Source of the DNA: an uncultured Pseudomonadota bacterium
Lineage (GTDB): Bacteria; Pseudomonadota; Alphaproteobacteria; RF32; CAG-239
DNA length: 56,309 nt
Reading direction: 5' to 3'
Assembly: GCA_902763905.1 (NCBI GenBank)
Contig: CACWUA010000014.1
Coordinates: 1-56,309 of the forward strand
A model generated the notes under the pieces. The model had not been told where the DNA came from. It saw nothing but the letters and a program-made list of their open reading frames with translations, and did not search any database. How positions within the stretch are numbered: position 1 is the first letter of the stretch; every line of letters begins with the position of its first letter. Shown piece by piece: positions 27,502 to 36,007 of the stretch. The position numbers were made by a program, and so were the translations under genes.

Positions 27502-28784
27502 TGAAAAGAAATACAGTCAAAGTGCAACCAAAAGTGTCAGTTATTGTACCGATTTATGGCGTTGAAAAATACCTACATCAGTGTGTAGATAGTATTTTGG
27601 CACAAACATTGAAAGACATTGAAATTATTTTAGTTGATGATGGTTCAAAAGATAAATGTCCGCAAATTATCGATGAATATGCAAACAAAGATAAACGTAT
27701 TGTAGCAGTTCATCAGCCAAATGGCGGGTATGGTCGCGCCGTTAATCATGGTATTGAGCTTGCAACCGGTGAATATATGGGTATTGTGGAGCCGGATGAT
27801 TGGATTGAGCCTGATATGTATGAAACACTTTACAAACATGCAAAACAATATGATGTTGATGTGGTAAAAGGACCTTATAATGATTATTTTGATAATCCGA
27901 GAGTATATCGTAAATTATGTGATCATGCACATAACATATGTCCAGAACATAATCCGTTTAATATATATGAATACCCGATGCCTTTACAACACCATGCCAG
28001 CATTTGGACAGGTCTTTATCGCTTAAAATTTATTAAAGACAATGGAATACAGGTTTTAGAAAAAAATAAAGGACGATATGCTGATCAAAACTGGAGATAT
28101 GAAACTCTGATGTTGGCAAAAAATATTTATTGGGAAAATCAACCTTTCTATAACTACAGATTAACCAATGAAAATGCTAGCTCTTTCAAAAAGAATAATC
28201 CTGATGATGTTTTTGATATTTATGAGGAGTTGTATAAATTTTTAAAAAAACATCCTCAAGAATTTGAACAAATTAAAGAACATTTATATATAGAAATATA
28301 CAGACACATGTTTTGGAATCTATCTCGTGTTGATCAAAAATATTCGCAGTATTGTCTGAATAGAATTCACAATGTATTTAATGAAATGGATGTTGATATT
28401 GTTAAAAAATCAAAATTTTTCAGCGAAGATGAAAAAAAAATGTTTATTAAATTATCTGATAAAAATTATGCAATGAAAGTAGCTCTAAAAAAATTACAAG
28501 ATAATATATTCTCGATTAAGAAATCTTCTTCTCGTAGACATAAAATTCTAACAGTATTAGGTATTAAATTTAAATGGAAAAATGCTGACGACTACACAAA
28601 CAAATACTCTATGAAATTATTATTTTTCTTTCCTCTTTTTTCTCTTGTTCAAATAAATGGAAGGAGGATATATAAAATATTTGGCATTCCTGTGTTGAAA
28701 AAGCGTAAAATGGCAAATGGTATTACTACAAAATACTATCTGTTAGGTCTCCCTCTTCTAAAAGTGAGTAGAAAGGATTACTAA
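27501..28784 (+). CDS. Family 2 glycosyltransferase
   Basis: A 427-residue GT-A glycosyltransferase. The first 220 residues carry VSVIVPIYGVEKYLHQCV, IEIILVDDGSKDKC, GGYGRAVNHGIELATGEY and the EPDDW motif, all intact. The rest is a helical extension typical of capsule and lipooligosaccharide enzymes; the last part (KILTVLGIKFKWKN, GIPVLKKRKMANG) has tandem beta-strand units often seen at the C-terminus of such transferases. Donor and acceptor cannot be told; the adjacent glf makes UDP-Galf a reasonable candidate. It is a paralogue of the broken gene at 25450. It overlaps glf and licD by one base each. Confidence 0.9.
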   Translation: MKRNTVKVQPKVSVIVPIYGVEKYLHQCVDSILAQTLKDIEIILVDDGSKDKCPQIIDEYANKDKRIVAVHQPNGGYGRAVNHGIELATGEYMGIVEPDDWIEPDMYETLYKHAKQYDVDVVKGPYNDYFDNPRVYRKLCDHAHNICPEHNPFNIYEYPMPLQHHASIWTGLYRLKFIKDNGIQVLEKNKGRYADQNWRYETLMLAKNIYWENQPFYNYRLTNENASSFKKNNPDDVFDIYEELYKFLKKHPQEFEQIKEHLYIEIYRHMFWNLSRVDQKYSQYCLNRIHNVFNEMDVDIVKKSKFFSEDEKKMFIKLSDKNYAMKVALKKLQDNIFSIKKSSSRRHKILTVLGIKFKWKNADDYTNKYSMKLLFFFPLFSLVQINGRRIYKIFGIPVLKKRKMANGITTKYYLLGLPLLKVSRKDY

Positions 28785-29806
28785 TGAATACAACAATGGC
28801 AAAACTAATATCTATATTTATTAAAGATGCACAAAAGAAAAAATTTATATACAATATTCTGACAAACAAAGAATATAAAAATATAAATAATAATACGCAA
28901 ATATTGGAAAAATTAGAATCTAAAATAGATAATTTACAAAAATTAGAAAAATTAGAATCTAAAATAGATAATTTACAAAAAAGCATTTCAAATTTAACTA
29001 GTGTTGTAAGGGCTAAAACAGATGCGTCTTCATTAAAAACTGCTGTAGGAGATTTACGATTGCAGCAGTTAGGTTCTTTGGCATTGCTTAAGAATATTAT
29101 AAAATTTTTTGAGGATAATAATCTAATTTATTGGCTTGAGGCAGGAAGTTTATTAGGAGCAGTTCGTCATAAAGGATTTATTCCTTGGGATGATGATATG
29201 GATATTGCTACAACACGAGAATGCTACGAAAAACTAAAACAGATTCTGCCTAAGTTATGTAAAAACGGTATAAGTTATAGTGAGGGTGATATAATTCGTA
29301 TTTTCTATAAAAATACATCCTTACAAGTAGATATTTTTCCTTTTGATTCTGGAAATTCTGAAGAATTGCCTGATGCTGTGTCATATAAAATTTTAACAAA
29401 TAAATTACAAAAAATATTTGATAATATACCTTTTGATTGGTCTAATTACCGAAAATCCACGATTCCCGAAGAATATAAATTAAAACTTCGCGATATTTAT
29501 AAAGATGAAATATTACAAAATAAACCAATTCCTGAAAAGGCTTATCTATTCTTTGCTCCCCATTGTTTTACATGGAAAAGAGTTTTGTGTAAATATGACG
29601 AAATTTTTCCTCTTAAAAAGATTCAGTTTGAACATATGGAGCTATGTATACCTAATAACGCTTATATGCATTTGCATAATTATTTTGGGGATTTTGAGGT
29701 ACTACCAGATAAAATGAGTTCTCATCATGTTAATATAGGAAAAAATTTTTCTGAGGAAAATATTTGTGATATTTTAGATTTTATTGAAAAAAGTAAATTA
29801 CTTTAA
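28784..29806 (+). CDS. LicD family phosphotransferase
   Basis: A 340-residue protein whose second half (from about residue 100) is a LicD/fukutin nucleotidyltransferase-fold domain: YWLEAGSLLGAVRHKGFIPW followed by DDDMDIA, with the conserved Gly-Ser and two aspartates. LicD proteins move phosphocholine, and relatives move ribitol- or glycerol-phosphate, from CDP-activated donors to sugars. The TagD-like gene immediately downstream suggests CDP-glycerol as donor (inference). The N-terminus has a coiled coil with a 13-residue tandem repeat. The gene is markedly AT-rich compared with glf, hinting at separate acquisition. ATG overlaps the previous stop by one base. Confidence 0.88.
   Translation: MNTTMAKLISIFIKDAQKKKFIYNILTNKEYKNINNNTQILEKLESKIDNLQKLEKLESKIDNLQKSISNLTSVVRAKTDASSLKTAVGDLRLQQLGSLALLKNIIKFFEDNNLIYWLEAGSLLGAVRHKGFIPWDDDMDIATTRECYEKLKQILPKLCKNGISYSEGDIIRIFYKNTSLQVDIFPFDSGNSEELPDAVSYKILTNKLQKIFDNIPFDWSNYRKSTIPEEYKLKLRDIYKDEILQNKPIPEKAYLFFAPHCFTWKRVLCKYDEIFPLKKIQFEHMELCIPNNAYMHLHNYFGDFEVLPDKMSSHHVNIGKNFSEENICDILDFIEKSKLL
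28904..28981 (+). repeat. 39-bp tandem duplication inside the licD-like gene
   Basis: Two copies (28904–28942 and 28943–28981) differ at a single base (TTG versus TTA) and encode LEKLESKIDNLQK twice, a heptad-like coiled coil. Unit length is a multiple of three, so copy number could change without breaking the frame. Confidence 0.95.
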
Positions 29807-29816
29807 GGAGGATTCA

Positions 29817-30221
29817 ATGAAACGCATTATTACTTATGGTACATTTGATGTTTTGCACTACGGACATGTCAATTTGTTAAAAAGAGCAAAAGCATTAGGA
29901 GATTATCTTATCGTTGTACTTTCCAGTGACGAATTTAATCAAATTAAGCACAAAAAATCATTCTACACGTATGAACAACGTAAAATGATTTTGGAAGCTT
30001 GTCGCTATGTCGATTTAGTTATTCCTGAATATAACTGGGAGCAAAAGATTGATGATGTAAAAAAATATCAGGCAGATATTTTTGTAATGGGAGATGATTG
30101 GAAAGGAAAATTTGACTTTCTAAAAGATTATTGCAAAGTAGTTTATTTGCCGCGCACACCGGATGTTTGTTCTACTAAAACACGAGAATATCTGAAACAT
30201 CGAGAAGCAAATGGTTCATAA
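29817..30221 (+). CDS. tagD: Glycerol-3-phosphate cytidylyltransferase-like protein (TagD family)
   Basis: A 134-residue single-domain cytidylyltransferase. RIITYGTFDVLHYGHVNLLK has the HxGH nucleotide-binding motif, and the end of the domain shows STKTRE in place of the ISTTKI seen in TagD. Length equals that of TagD/GCT, which makes CDP-glycerol; related enzymes make CDP-ethanolamine or activate other polyols, so the exact substrate is inferred. The ATG at 29817 follows AAGGAGGATTCA, a strong site that overlaps the end of licD, and sets the start in preference to upstream codons. Placement next to licD suggests that it supplies the activated donor. Confidence 0.85.
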   Translation: MKRIITYGTFDVLHYGHVNLLKRAKALGDYLIVVLSSDEFNQIKHKKSFYTYEQRKMILEACRYVDLVIPEYNWEQKIDDVKKYQADIFVMGDDWKGKFDFLKDYCKVVYLPRTPDVCSTKTREYLKHREANGS

Positions 30222-30262
30222 AAAAATCAAAGTAAAGGATAATATTATAACAAAGGTATATA

Positions 30263-30487
30263 ATGAATACGTCTGAAGATATCGAACAAGCAAAATATGT
30301 TGTTCTGACATTGATAAGAAAACTGTATGCATTATCGGAAAAATGTGATGATAATGACAGGTCTGATTATAATAAAAAAATCAAACAATTACAAAAAGAC
30401 TTGAAATTTGTTGATAAATCAGTTATTCTCGAGAAAATAAAAAATGTTTATGTACCATATTTGCAACAGTTGGAAAAAGAGGAATAG
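30263..30487 (+). CDS. Small unknown protein upstream of the zeta-like kinase remnant
   Basis: A 74-residue charged helical protein (EDIEQAKYVVLTLIRKLYAL, then KKIKQLQKDLKFVDKS). Its stop is immediately followed by the ATG of the kinase remnant with no gap, so the two are translated together. Size, helical character and position resemble the antitoxin partner of zeta/PezT toxins, but no specific antitoxin similarity can be claimed. It could equally be an accessory of the polysaccharide cluster. The ribosome binding site is weak. Confidence 0.6.
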   Translation: MNTSEDIEQAKYVVLTLIRKLYALSEKCDDNDRSDYNKKIKQLQKDLKFVDKSVILEKIKNVYVPYLQQLEKEE

Positions 30488-31310
30488 ATGAAATTCGAGC
30501 CGATATTATCACCACAGGAGCATCAAAAGTGGGTAGAAGAATTGATTATCCCAACTTTTACACGGGATTGTACCCCCTCCTCCAATCCGACTTTTGTTTT
30601 GATTACCGGACAATCGGGAGCCGGTAAAAGCTATTCATCTCGGCGGTATGCTCAGGATAATTTAGATGAATATCCGGTATTATTCGGTACCGATGATATT
30701 AGACAGCTACACCCGATGGCGGATGAGATTATCAAACATGATCGTGCCAATTATACTTTCAGGACCAAAAAAGATGCGGGAATGGCACGCACAAAATTGT
30801 TGGATCATTGTTTTGACAAAGGTTATAATATTGTAATAGAAAGCATTTTACTGGATCAGCGAAGTTTCGATTTTCTTTAGACAAGAAGAGCAGTTAGCTA
30901 TTACACATGAAATCGGTTTTCCGGCCACTCTCGGAGTGCATGACGATTCTTATTATTTACTTCCGGATATCTTAGCCAATATGAGCCGTCATAATACAGT
31001 AGATCGTATAAGCATTTATAATCGCAGATACTGCAATTTTTACGATAGCAGTGTTCAAGATAAAGATCCGTTGTTGATTCAGCGCAAATTGCGTGAAGCT
31101 CGTAACAGTGCGCTAAATCGTGAAGATATGACTAATGTGGCATTAAAGTGGATAGATGTTATATCTATGATGAAAGAGCGTAAAGCTCCGACTAAAGAAC
31201 TGAAAACCGTTGAAGAATTATTTACTAAATTTATGAGAAAATCAGGACTTTTGCTATCGTCTGATTTCAAGAAGTCTATTTTATTCAAATCCGGAATATT
31301 GGAAAAATGA
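30488..31310 (+). pseudogene. Zeta-toxin-like P-loop kinase, split by a frameshift/deletion
   Basis: The first frame (30488–30880) has the zeta/PezT layout: Walker A GQSGAGKSYS near residue 40, then FGTDDIRQLHPMAD (the family pattern for the substrate-binding Asp and HP), and GYNIVIESILLDQRSFDF (matching the conserved VIEGTLR strand), then TAG. A second frame resumes about 30879 with RQEEQLAITHEIGFPATLG and continues DRISIYNRRYCNFYD, the usual C-terminal part, to 31310. Compared with zeta proteins, part of the region after the VIE strand is missing. Zeta enzymes phosphorylate UDP-N-acetyl sugars. In a glycan cluster it might instead have been a metabolic kinase. Its end overlaps the phosphatase start by ATGA. 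Confidence 0.75.
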
Positions 31311-31891
31311 AAAAATATTTTTATATATTTCGTCATGGACAGAGTACTTATAATTTGGCCGGCAGAACTCAAGGACAAACCAATGATTCGGTGCTGACTG
31401 ATTTGGGAAAACAACAAGCTTTAGAAATCGGCACAAAACTTAAAGATAAAAATATTGAGATTATTCTTTGCTCGCCATTGGCACGAGCTAAACAAACTGC
31501 CGAGTTGGCTAACATATCTTTACACTGCCCTATTGTCGAGGATGCTCATTTTATTGAAGTTAATGTCGGTGAAATCGAAGGTATGCACTATACAGAGATA
31601 ATGAATAAATTCGGTGAAAAATATCAGCAGTGGCGCAGTTGCGATACAAAATATGAAAATTTGCGTTTTATCGGCGGAGAAAGCAAAAAAGAAGTTAGAC
31701 AGCGCGTATTTGAAGGATTGCAGCAATATGCCGAAAACTCACCGTATTCTGTTGTGGCAGTTTCTTCTCACGGAATAATGCTGACACAACTGCTTATTGC
31801 ACTTGGTCAAAGCGGTACCGATGTTTCTAACGGAAGTATCTTATGCTTATCTTATTGCGGCGGAAAATGGCAAATTGAAGAATTTATGTAA
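31307..31891 (+). CDS. Histidine phosphatase (phosphoglycerate mutase-like)
   Basis: A 194-residue branch-1 histidine phosphatase. The catalytic core is FRHGQSTYNLAGRTQG, followed by LTDLGKQQA, CSPLARAKQTAE, the acid VGEIEGM and the second histidine in VAVSSHGIM, so all active-site residues are present. Family members hydrolyse sugar phosphates, nucleotides or phosphoglycerate; the substrate is unknown. Coupled by ATGA overlap to the kinase remnant and last gene of the polysaccharide-associated run, it may act on a phosphorylated sugar or polyol intermediate (inference). Confidence 0.9.
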   Translation: MKKYFYIFRHGQSTYNLAGRTQGQTNDSVLTDLGKQQALEIGTKLKDKNIEIILCSPLARAKQTAELANISLHCPIVEDAHFIEVNVGEIEGMHYTEIMNKFGEKYQQWRSCDTKYENLRFIGGESKKEVRQRVFEGLQQYAENSPYSVVAVSSHGIMLTQLLIALGQSGTDVSNGSILCLSYCGGKWQIEEFM

Positions 31892-31982
31892 GTTATTGCG
31901 AAATTATGCCTTAAAAATGTATGCTTGCTAATCTTTTATTTATCTTTTTTGATTACTATATCCGCAGATGAGAGGATGTGGT

Positions 31983-33728
31983 ATGATGCGTAAGTTATTG
32001 CTCGGTATTGCTTTATTGTTCGGTGCGTTGAATTGTTCAGCCGCGTATGCGGGTGATTCGCTGAAAAGTACAGAGAATACCTCAATTCAACTTTATCATA
32101 ATGGTAAAGACCAGGTGTTGGCAGAATTTACGATCCAGCCTGACTGGCATATTTCATGGAGCAATCCGGGGGATGTGGGGCAACCTACCGAGGTAACGGC
32201 AGTAAATGCAACAATCGAGGTTTTAGAACAGTCAATACCTGTAGCGCGCACTATTTATGACTTTATGCATGAATATTTGTACGAAAATAAAGCCTATTAT
32301 TCTCTTCGGGTGAATAATCTCAATGATGCCGAAATCACATTTAATTTTGTGGAATGTAATGATGTTTGCAAACCGGAAACATTGACGTTTAAATTAGCGG
32401 AAATAGCAGCTTCCGATAAGACACAATGGGAGATGTTACGGCAACGGGCAAAAGAAACTTTTCCGCAAAAAATTACCTTAATAAGTCCCACAGATGAAAA
32501 TTTATTACAATTCGATACAGATGTAACCAATCAGATGTATTTTGCTCCGACACAAAAAAACATAATTGATGAAATGAGTATCAATATTGAAGAAACTCAA
32601 AACGGAGTTAATGTGCGTTGGCAATCCGAGCAGCCGCAGCAACTAAAACAGGCTTTGTTATTGACCCCCGATAATGCTTATTTGATTAATATAGAATATG
32701 AAAATACATTAAGTTTGAAGCTTTTATATATGATTCTTTTAGCTTTTATCGGCGGTATAATTCTCAATGCCATGCCTTGCGTATTTCCGATTTTAAGCCT
32801 GAAAATATTTACATTGTTAAAAAAGCCACAAACTGGGATAATCCCTTATAAAAACGCACTTTTCTACACATTAGGGGTGTTACTGTCTTTCATTATTCTG
32901 GCGTTGATTATGTTATGGTTGAAAACCGGAGGCAATAACATCGGCTGGGGTTTCCAACTGCAAACGTCGTGGTTTGTGGGGATTATGGCTGCGGTATTTT
33001 TCCTGTTGTTCTTGTTTATGACGGATATTTTGCATTTTCCTGATTTTGCCGGCAACACCATTCATCGTCTGTCCGGTTTTAACGAATTTACCACCGGATT
33101 TTTTGCGGTATTGGTAGCCAGTCCGTGTGCAGGTCCGTTTATGGGGGCGGCCATCGGCTATGCCTTTATGCGCACCAACACCGAAGTTATAGCGATTTTT
33201 ACGGCATTGGCATTCGGTTATGCCCTACCCTATGCACTGATTGAGATGTTTCCGCAGGCTTTGCACCGCATTTTGCCAAAGCCGGGGGCTTGGATGCAAA
33301 AGCTGAAAATCATTCTCTCCATACCTATTTTGATTACGGCGATTTGGCTCGGTTCCATTTTTTATACGCAAATTATGACCGATACTTATGCCGCCGACAC
33401 CACCGAGCTTGATTGGCAACCGTTTGATGCCGAGAAAATTGCCGAACTTAACGAACAAGGACGTAATGTTTTTGTTGATTTTACCGCCGATTGGTGCCTT
33501 ACGTGTCAGTTTAACGAGAGATTTATTTTGAAAAGTCAAAGATTTAAGGAATTTGTGCAAGAAAACAATGTGGCTTTATTTGTGGCCGATTTAACCGAAC
33601 ATCAGGAAGATTTGGGAACGGCGCTTTCGTCTTACGGACGCGACGCCATTCCGCTTTACGTGTATTATCATCAAGGCAAATACGAGATTTTACCGCTGTT
33701 TTTCAGCGTAAAATCCTTACCGCAATAA
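31983..33728 (+). CDS. dsbD: Thiol:disulfide interchange protein, DsbD/ScsB type
   Basis: Carries reducing power from cytoplasmic thioredoxin across the inner membrane to periplasmic proteins. From ATG 31983 it is 581 residues: signal peptide, N-terminal extracytoplasmic domain with a cysteine pair region (ECNDVCKPETL, the ScsB alpha-domain pattern), about eight membrane segments with C266 (NAMPCVFP) and C382 (ASPCAGPF), and a C-terminal thioredoxin domain with C505-x-x-C508 (DWCLTCQ). All redox cysteines are present. An earlier in-frame ATG at 31968 exists, but GAGAGG lies between the two and is well spaced for 31983. The C-terminal end is slightly short for the family. The upper part of this gene begins a more GC-rich stretch. 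Confidence 0.92.
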   Translation: MMRKLLLGIALLFGALNCSAAYAGDSLKSTENTSIQLYHNGKDQVLAEFTIQPDWHISWSNPGDVGQPTEVTAVNATIEVLEQSIPVARTIYDFMHEYLYENKAYYSLRVNNLNDAEITFNFVECNDVCKPETLTFKLAEIAASDKTQWEMLRQRAKETFPQKITLISPTDENLLQFDTDVTNQMYFAPTQKNIIDEMSINIEETQNGVNVRWQSEQPQQLKQALLLTPDNAYLINIEYENTLSLKLLYMILLAFIGGIILNAMPCVFPILSLKIFTLLKKPQTGIIPYKNALFYTLGVLLSFIILALIMLWLKTGGNNIGWGFQLQTSWFVGIMAAVFFLLFLFMTDILHFPDFAGNTIHRLSGFNEFTTGFFAVLVASPCAGPFMGAAIGYAFMRTNTEVIAIFTALAFGYALPYALIEMFPQALHRILPKPGAWMQKLKIILSIPILITAIWLGSIFYTQIMTDTYAADTTELDWQPFDAEKIAELNEQGRNVFVDFTADWCLTCQFNERFILKSQRFKEFVQENNVALFVADLTEHQEDLGTALSSYGRDAIPLYVYYHQGKYEILPLFFSVKSLPQ

Positions 33729-33752
33729 CTCTAACCAAAGAAAGGAAAACTT

Positions 33753-34298
33753 ATGAAAAAACTTCTACTTGCTTGTATGGCGCTTTTCTTAACCTCTTTC
33801 AATACGTCAGCTCAAAATGTTAATCCGGAAGACGTGATTGTGCTTAAATTAAAAGACGGCGATGTTTATATTCAAACATATCCGGATGTTGCGCCTAACC
33901 ATGTTGCCCGCATTAAAGAGTTAGTGCGTCAGGGCTTTTACGACGGTTTAAAATTCCATCGGGTGATTGACGGCTTTATGGCGCAAACCGGCGACCCGCG
34001 CGGTAACGGCACCGGCGGCAGCGGGCAAAACCTCAAGGCTGAATTTAACAACAAGCACCACGGCCGCGGCACGGTTTCGATGGCTCGGGCGATGGATCCG
34101 GATTCTGCCGACAGCCAGTTCTTTATCTGCTTTAAGGATGCCGGTTTTCTGGACGGTCAATACACCGTTTGGGGACAGGTTATCAAGGGTATGGAATTTG
34201 TAGACAACATTAAACGCGGCAATCCGGCCGACAACGGTACGGTTATCAATCCGGACGTGATTGTTTCGATGAAAGTTCTGGCAGATATGCAGAAATAA
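33753..34298 (+). CDS. Periplasmic cyclophilin-type peptidyl-prolyl isomerase
   Basis: Catalyses cis-trans isomerisation of proline peptide bonds. The 181 residues comprise a signal peptide (MKKLLLACMALFLTSFNTSA) and a cyclophilin domain with FHRVIDGFMAQTGDPRGNGT, the catalytic Arg and Gln included, SMARAMDPDSADSQFFI and FGQVIKG-like WGQVIKGMEF. Similar to E. coli PpiA in size and location. It follows the thiol reductase after 24 nt with AAAGGAAAA, so both probably serve periplasmic protein folding. A hairpin terminator follows. Confidence 0.95.
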   Translation: MKKLLLACMALFLTSFNTSAQNVNPEDVIVLKLKDGDVYIQTYPDVAPNHVARIKELVRQGFYDGLKFHRVIDGFMAQTGDPRGNGTGGSGQNLKAEFNNKHHGRGTVSMARAMDPDSADSQFFICFKDAGFLDGQYTVWGQVIKGMEFVDNIKRGNPADNGTVINPDVIVSMKVLADMQK

Positions 34299-34321
34299 TA
34301 TTATCCGTCATTGCACAAAAC

Positions 34322-34349
34322 AGCCCCGTACCAGAAGATGTACGGGGCT
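34322..34349. terminator. Bidirectional hairpin terminator between convergent genes
   Basis: A 10-bp perfect stem AGCCCCGTAC/GTACGGGGCT with an 8-nt loop sits between the cyclophilin gene (plus) and the cysteine-repeat gene (minus), 24 nt after one stop and 5 nt after the other. It is followed by AATATTTAATT on the plus side. Confidence 0.7.
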
Positions 34350-34354
34350 AATAT

Positions 34355-35260
34355 TTAATTTTCATCAATACAACTTTGCAAAATCTCAGAATCCGGCGCA
34401 TTATTCTTAAATTCTTGTAATTCTTTTTCTGATAATTTACTGACCTTATCTTCCATACATTTAAGAATTTGCTTTCTTATTTTATTTTTTCCGTAATCGT
34501 TCATTTTCTTTTTTGCATTTTCTTCCATAAGTATGATTTTCGCCTTGGCTGTTGTTGAAATAATTTCATCTACGCTATATTCGGAGAATATGCAATCCTC
34601 AACCTTTATAAGGACTTTTAAGTCATTTTCCTTATATGCTTCCAATTCTTCGTGGGATAAACTATTGATACATTTTTCAAAACTGTCATCCGGCAATCCG
34701 TTGTTTTTCAAAAAATAATTATATACGAGATATTTTTTATATTCTTCATCGGAATCATATTTCTTCAAACATTTAGTAGCTAATTCAGAGTAGAAATCAC
34801 CAATTTTCATCAGCTTACTGTCATTTTTATCTTTATTATGCGTTTTAATGTACCAGCGTTGATATTGCGGCATTTTATAAAATGCTTCTTTGACGCATTC
34901 TTCTGATTTAGAAAACGGATATTCAAGATTTGCCAAATAATCGTCATCACTTAAGTAAAGAAAACATTTATTGATTTTCTTATAATAGACATCAAGTTTA
35001 TCTTGCGAAAGCGAACTCATTAATCCACTACGCGCTACTTTATCGGCATTAGCAAGTTGTTTGAATATATCCTTATTATATTCGCTATTTAGATACGCTT
35101 TGCATTTGCATTAATCCGGTGAATTTGGCGCTTCTATTGAACAAGTTTCGATGTATTTGTTGATTAAAAATGTGTTGCTGTTCATATATGCATAAGCACC
35201 GATGCCGCCGATACATAAAATTGACGCTAAACTTGCAATAATCGCTGTAATTTTCTTCAT
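34355..35260 (-). pseudogene. Unknown secreted cysteine-repeat protein interrupted by an in-frame TAA
   Basis: Reading leftwards from ATG 35258–35260, which has a strong AAGGAGA site inside the end of the preceding gene, gives MKKITAIIASLASILCIGG (signal peptide or anchor), then up to residue 49 a polar stretch. Codon 50 is TAA (35111–35113), after which the same frame runs on without interruption for about 250 codons to 34355. The downstream part has cysteines that bracket helical segments at intervals of roughly 22–32 residues: CFLYLSDDDY…EEC, CLKKYDSDEEY…EKC, CINSLSHEELEAY…EDC and CMEDKVSKLSEKELQEF…QSC. One base change (for example GAA to TAA) would explain the stop. The remaining open frame (from ATG 35020) lacks a signal peptide. 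The family is not recognised. Confidence 0.7.
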
Positions 35261-35261
35261 T

Positions 35262-35954
35262 TTAGTCTCCTTCGGGGTTGGTTAGATTATTGATTTGAGA
35301 TTTATTTACTAACCTCATCAATTCTTTCAGATATGTTCGCTTCGGATTATTCTCTCCTAAGTTTTCTACATAGACTTCGAGACATTCAGGACAATATTTA
35401 TAAAGAGCTTTGATGAATTCATCCTTTCTAGAATGCATTTTTTGCAATAAACCAAACATTGTGTGTATATAATCTAATTTACGTGCATATTTTTTCATAT
35501 AAAAAATTGCTAAATTGTAAGCTTCAGGACTACCTATATCTCCAAGAGCAGCTATTTTTAAGTCAACCGCATAACGATTATTTTCATTTTTCTTAAGTAA
35601 ATCATCACATATAGCAATGGCTTTTTGATATTCTTGAGACATTCTGAATTCTTTTGCTTTTTGCAATTCTGTTTTCACTGGCTCTATTAAAAATTCTTGA
35701 TTTGCATAAAACTCTTCCAAATCATAATATGCATCTTCCATTTCTTCATACTGTCTATCAATCATATCAATTATATTATAGTAAGCATCTTCATAATAAG
35801 AACAATCTCTATCGTCGGTATCTACTCCTTCATAATAACATTGATTATCACTATCATTATAGTAGTAATTATTATGTTTTACCCCGCCTATAGATTGTTG
35901 CATCTGCTCTATTTCTTCCTGTAGAAATTTTCTTATTTCTTCACTATTACTCAT
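35262..35954 (-). CDS. Unknown acidic, tyrosine-rich helical protein
   Basis: I do not recognise this 230-residue protein. The ATG at 35952–35954 follows AAAGGGG, which favours it over an upstream in-frame ATG. The N-terminal 100 residues are very rich in Tyr, Asp and Glu (for example DAYYNIIDMIDRQYEEMED); the rest is helical with a tetratricopeptide-like feel (EFRMSQEYQKAIAICDDLL, YAVDLKIAALGDIG). No signal peptide or membrane segment. It is the first gene behind a structured RNA leader whose terminator ends 24 nt before this start codon, so its transcription seems to depend on read-through. The next gene starts one base after its stop. Confidence 0.7.
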   Translation of the reverse strand: MSNSEEIRKFLQEEIEQMQQSIGGVKHNNYYYNDSDNQCYYEGVDTDDRDCSYYEDAYYNIIDMIDRQYEEMEDAYYDLEEFYANQEFLIEPVKTELQKAKEFRMSQEYQKAIAICDDLLKKNENNRYAVDLKIAALGDIGSPEAYNLAIFYMKKYARKLDYIHTMFGLLQKMHSRKDEFIKALYKYCPECLEVYVENLGENNPKRTYLKELMRLVNKSQINNLTNPEGD

Positions 35955-35977
35955 AATCGTATCCCCTTTCACACCAT

Positions 35978-36007
35978 AAAAAAATCCACCTTAAATAAAT
36001 AAGGTGG
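35978..36007 (-). terminator. Intrinsic terminator at the end of the leader RNA
   Basis: On the minus strand the stem CCACCTTA/TAAGGTGG (8 bp, 6-nt loop; 36000–36007 and 35986–35993) is followed by A and seven T. It ends 24 nt before the ATG of the downstream unknown gene, too close for an independent promoter in between. Confidence 0.8.

Noticed and set aside
28904-28981. CRISPR-like repeat
   Set aside because: Direct adjacent duplication inside a coding sequence with no spacers.
35111-35113. Recoded stop codon (selenocysteine/pyrrolysine or stop-codon reassignment)
   Set aside because: The codon is TAA, which is not used for either amino acid, and TAA serves as the normal stop of many genes here.
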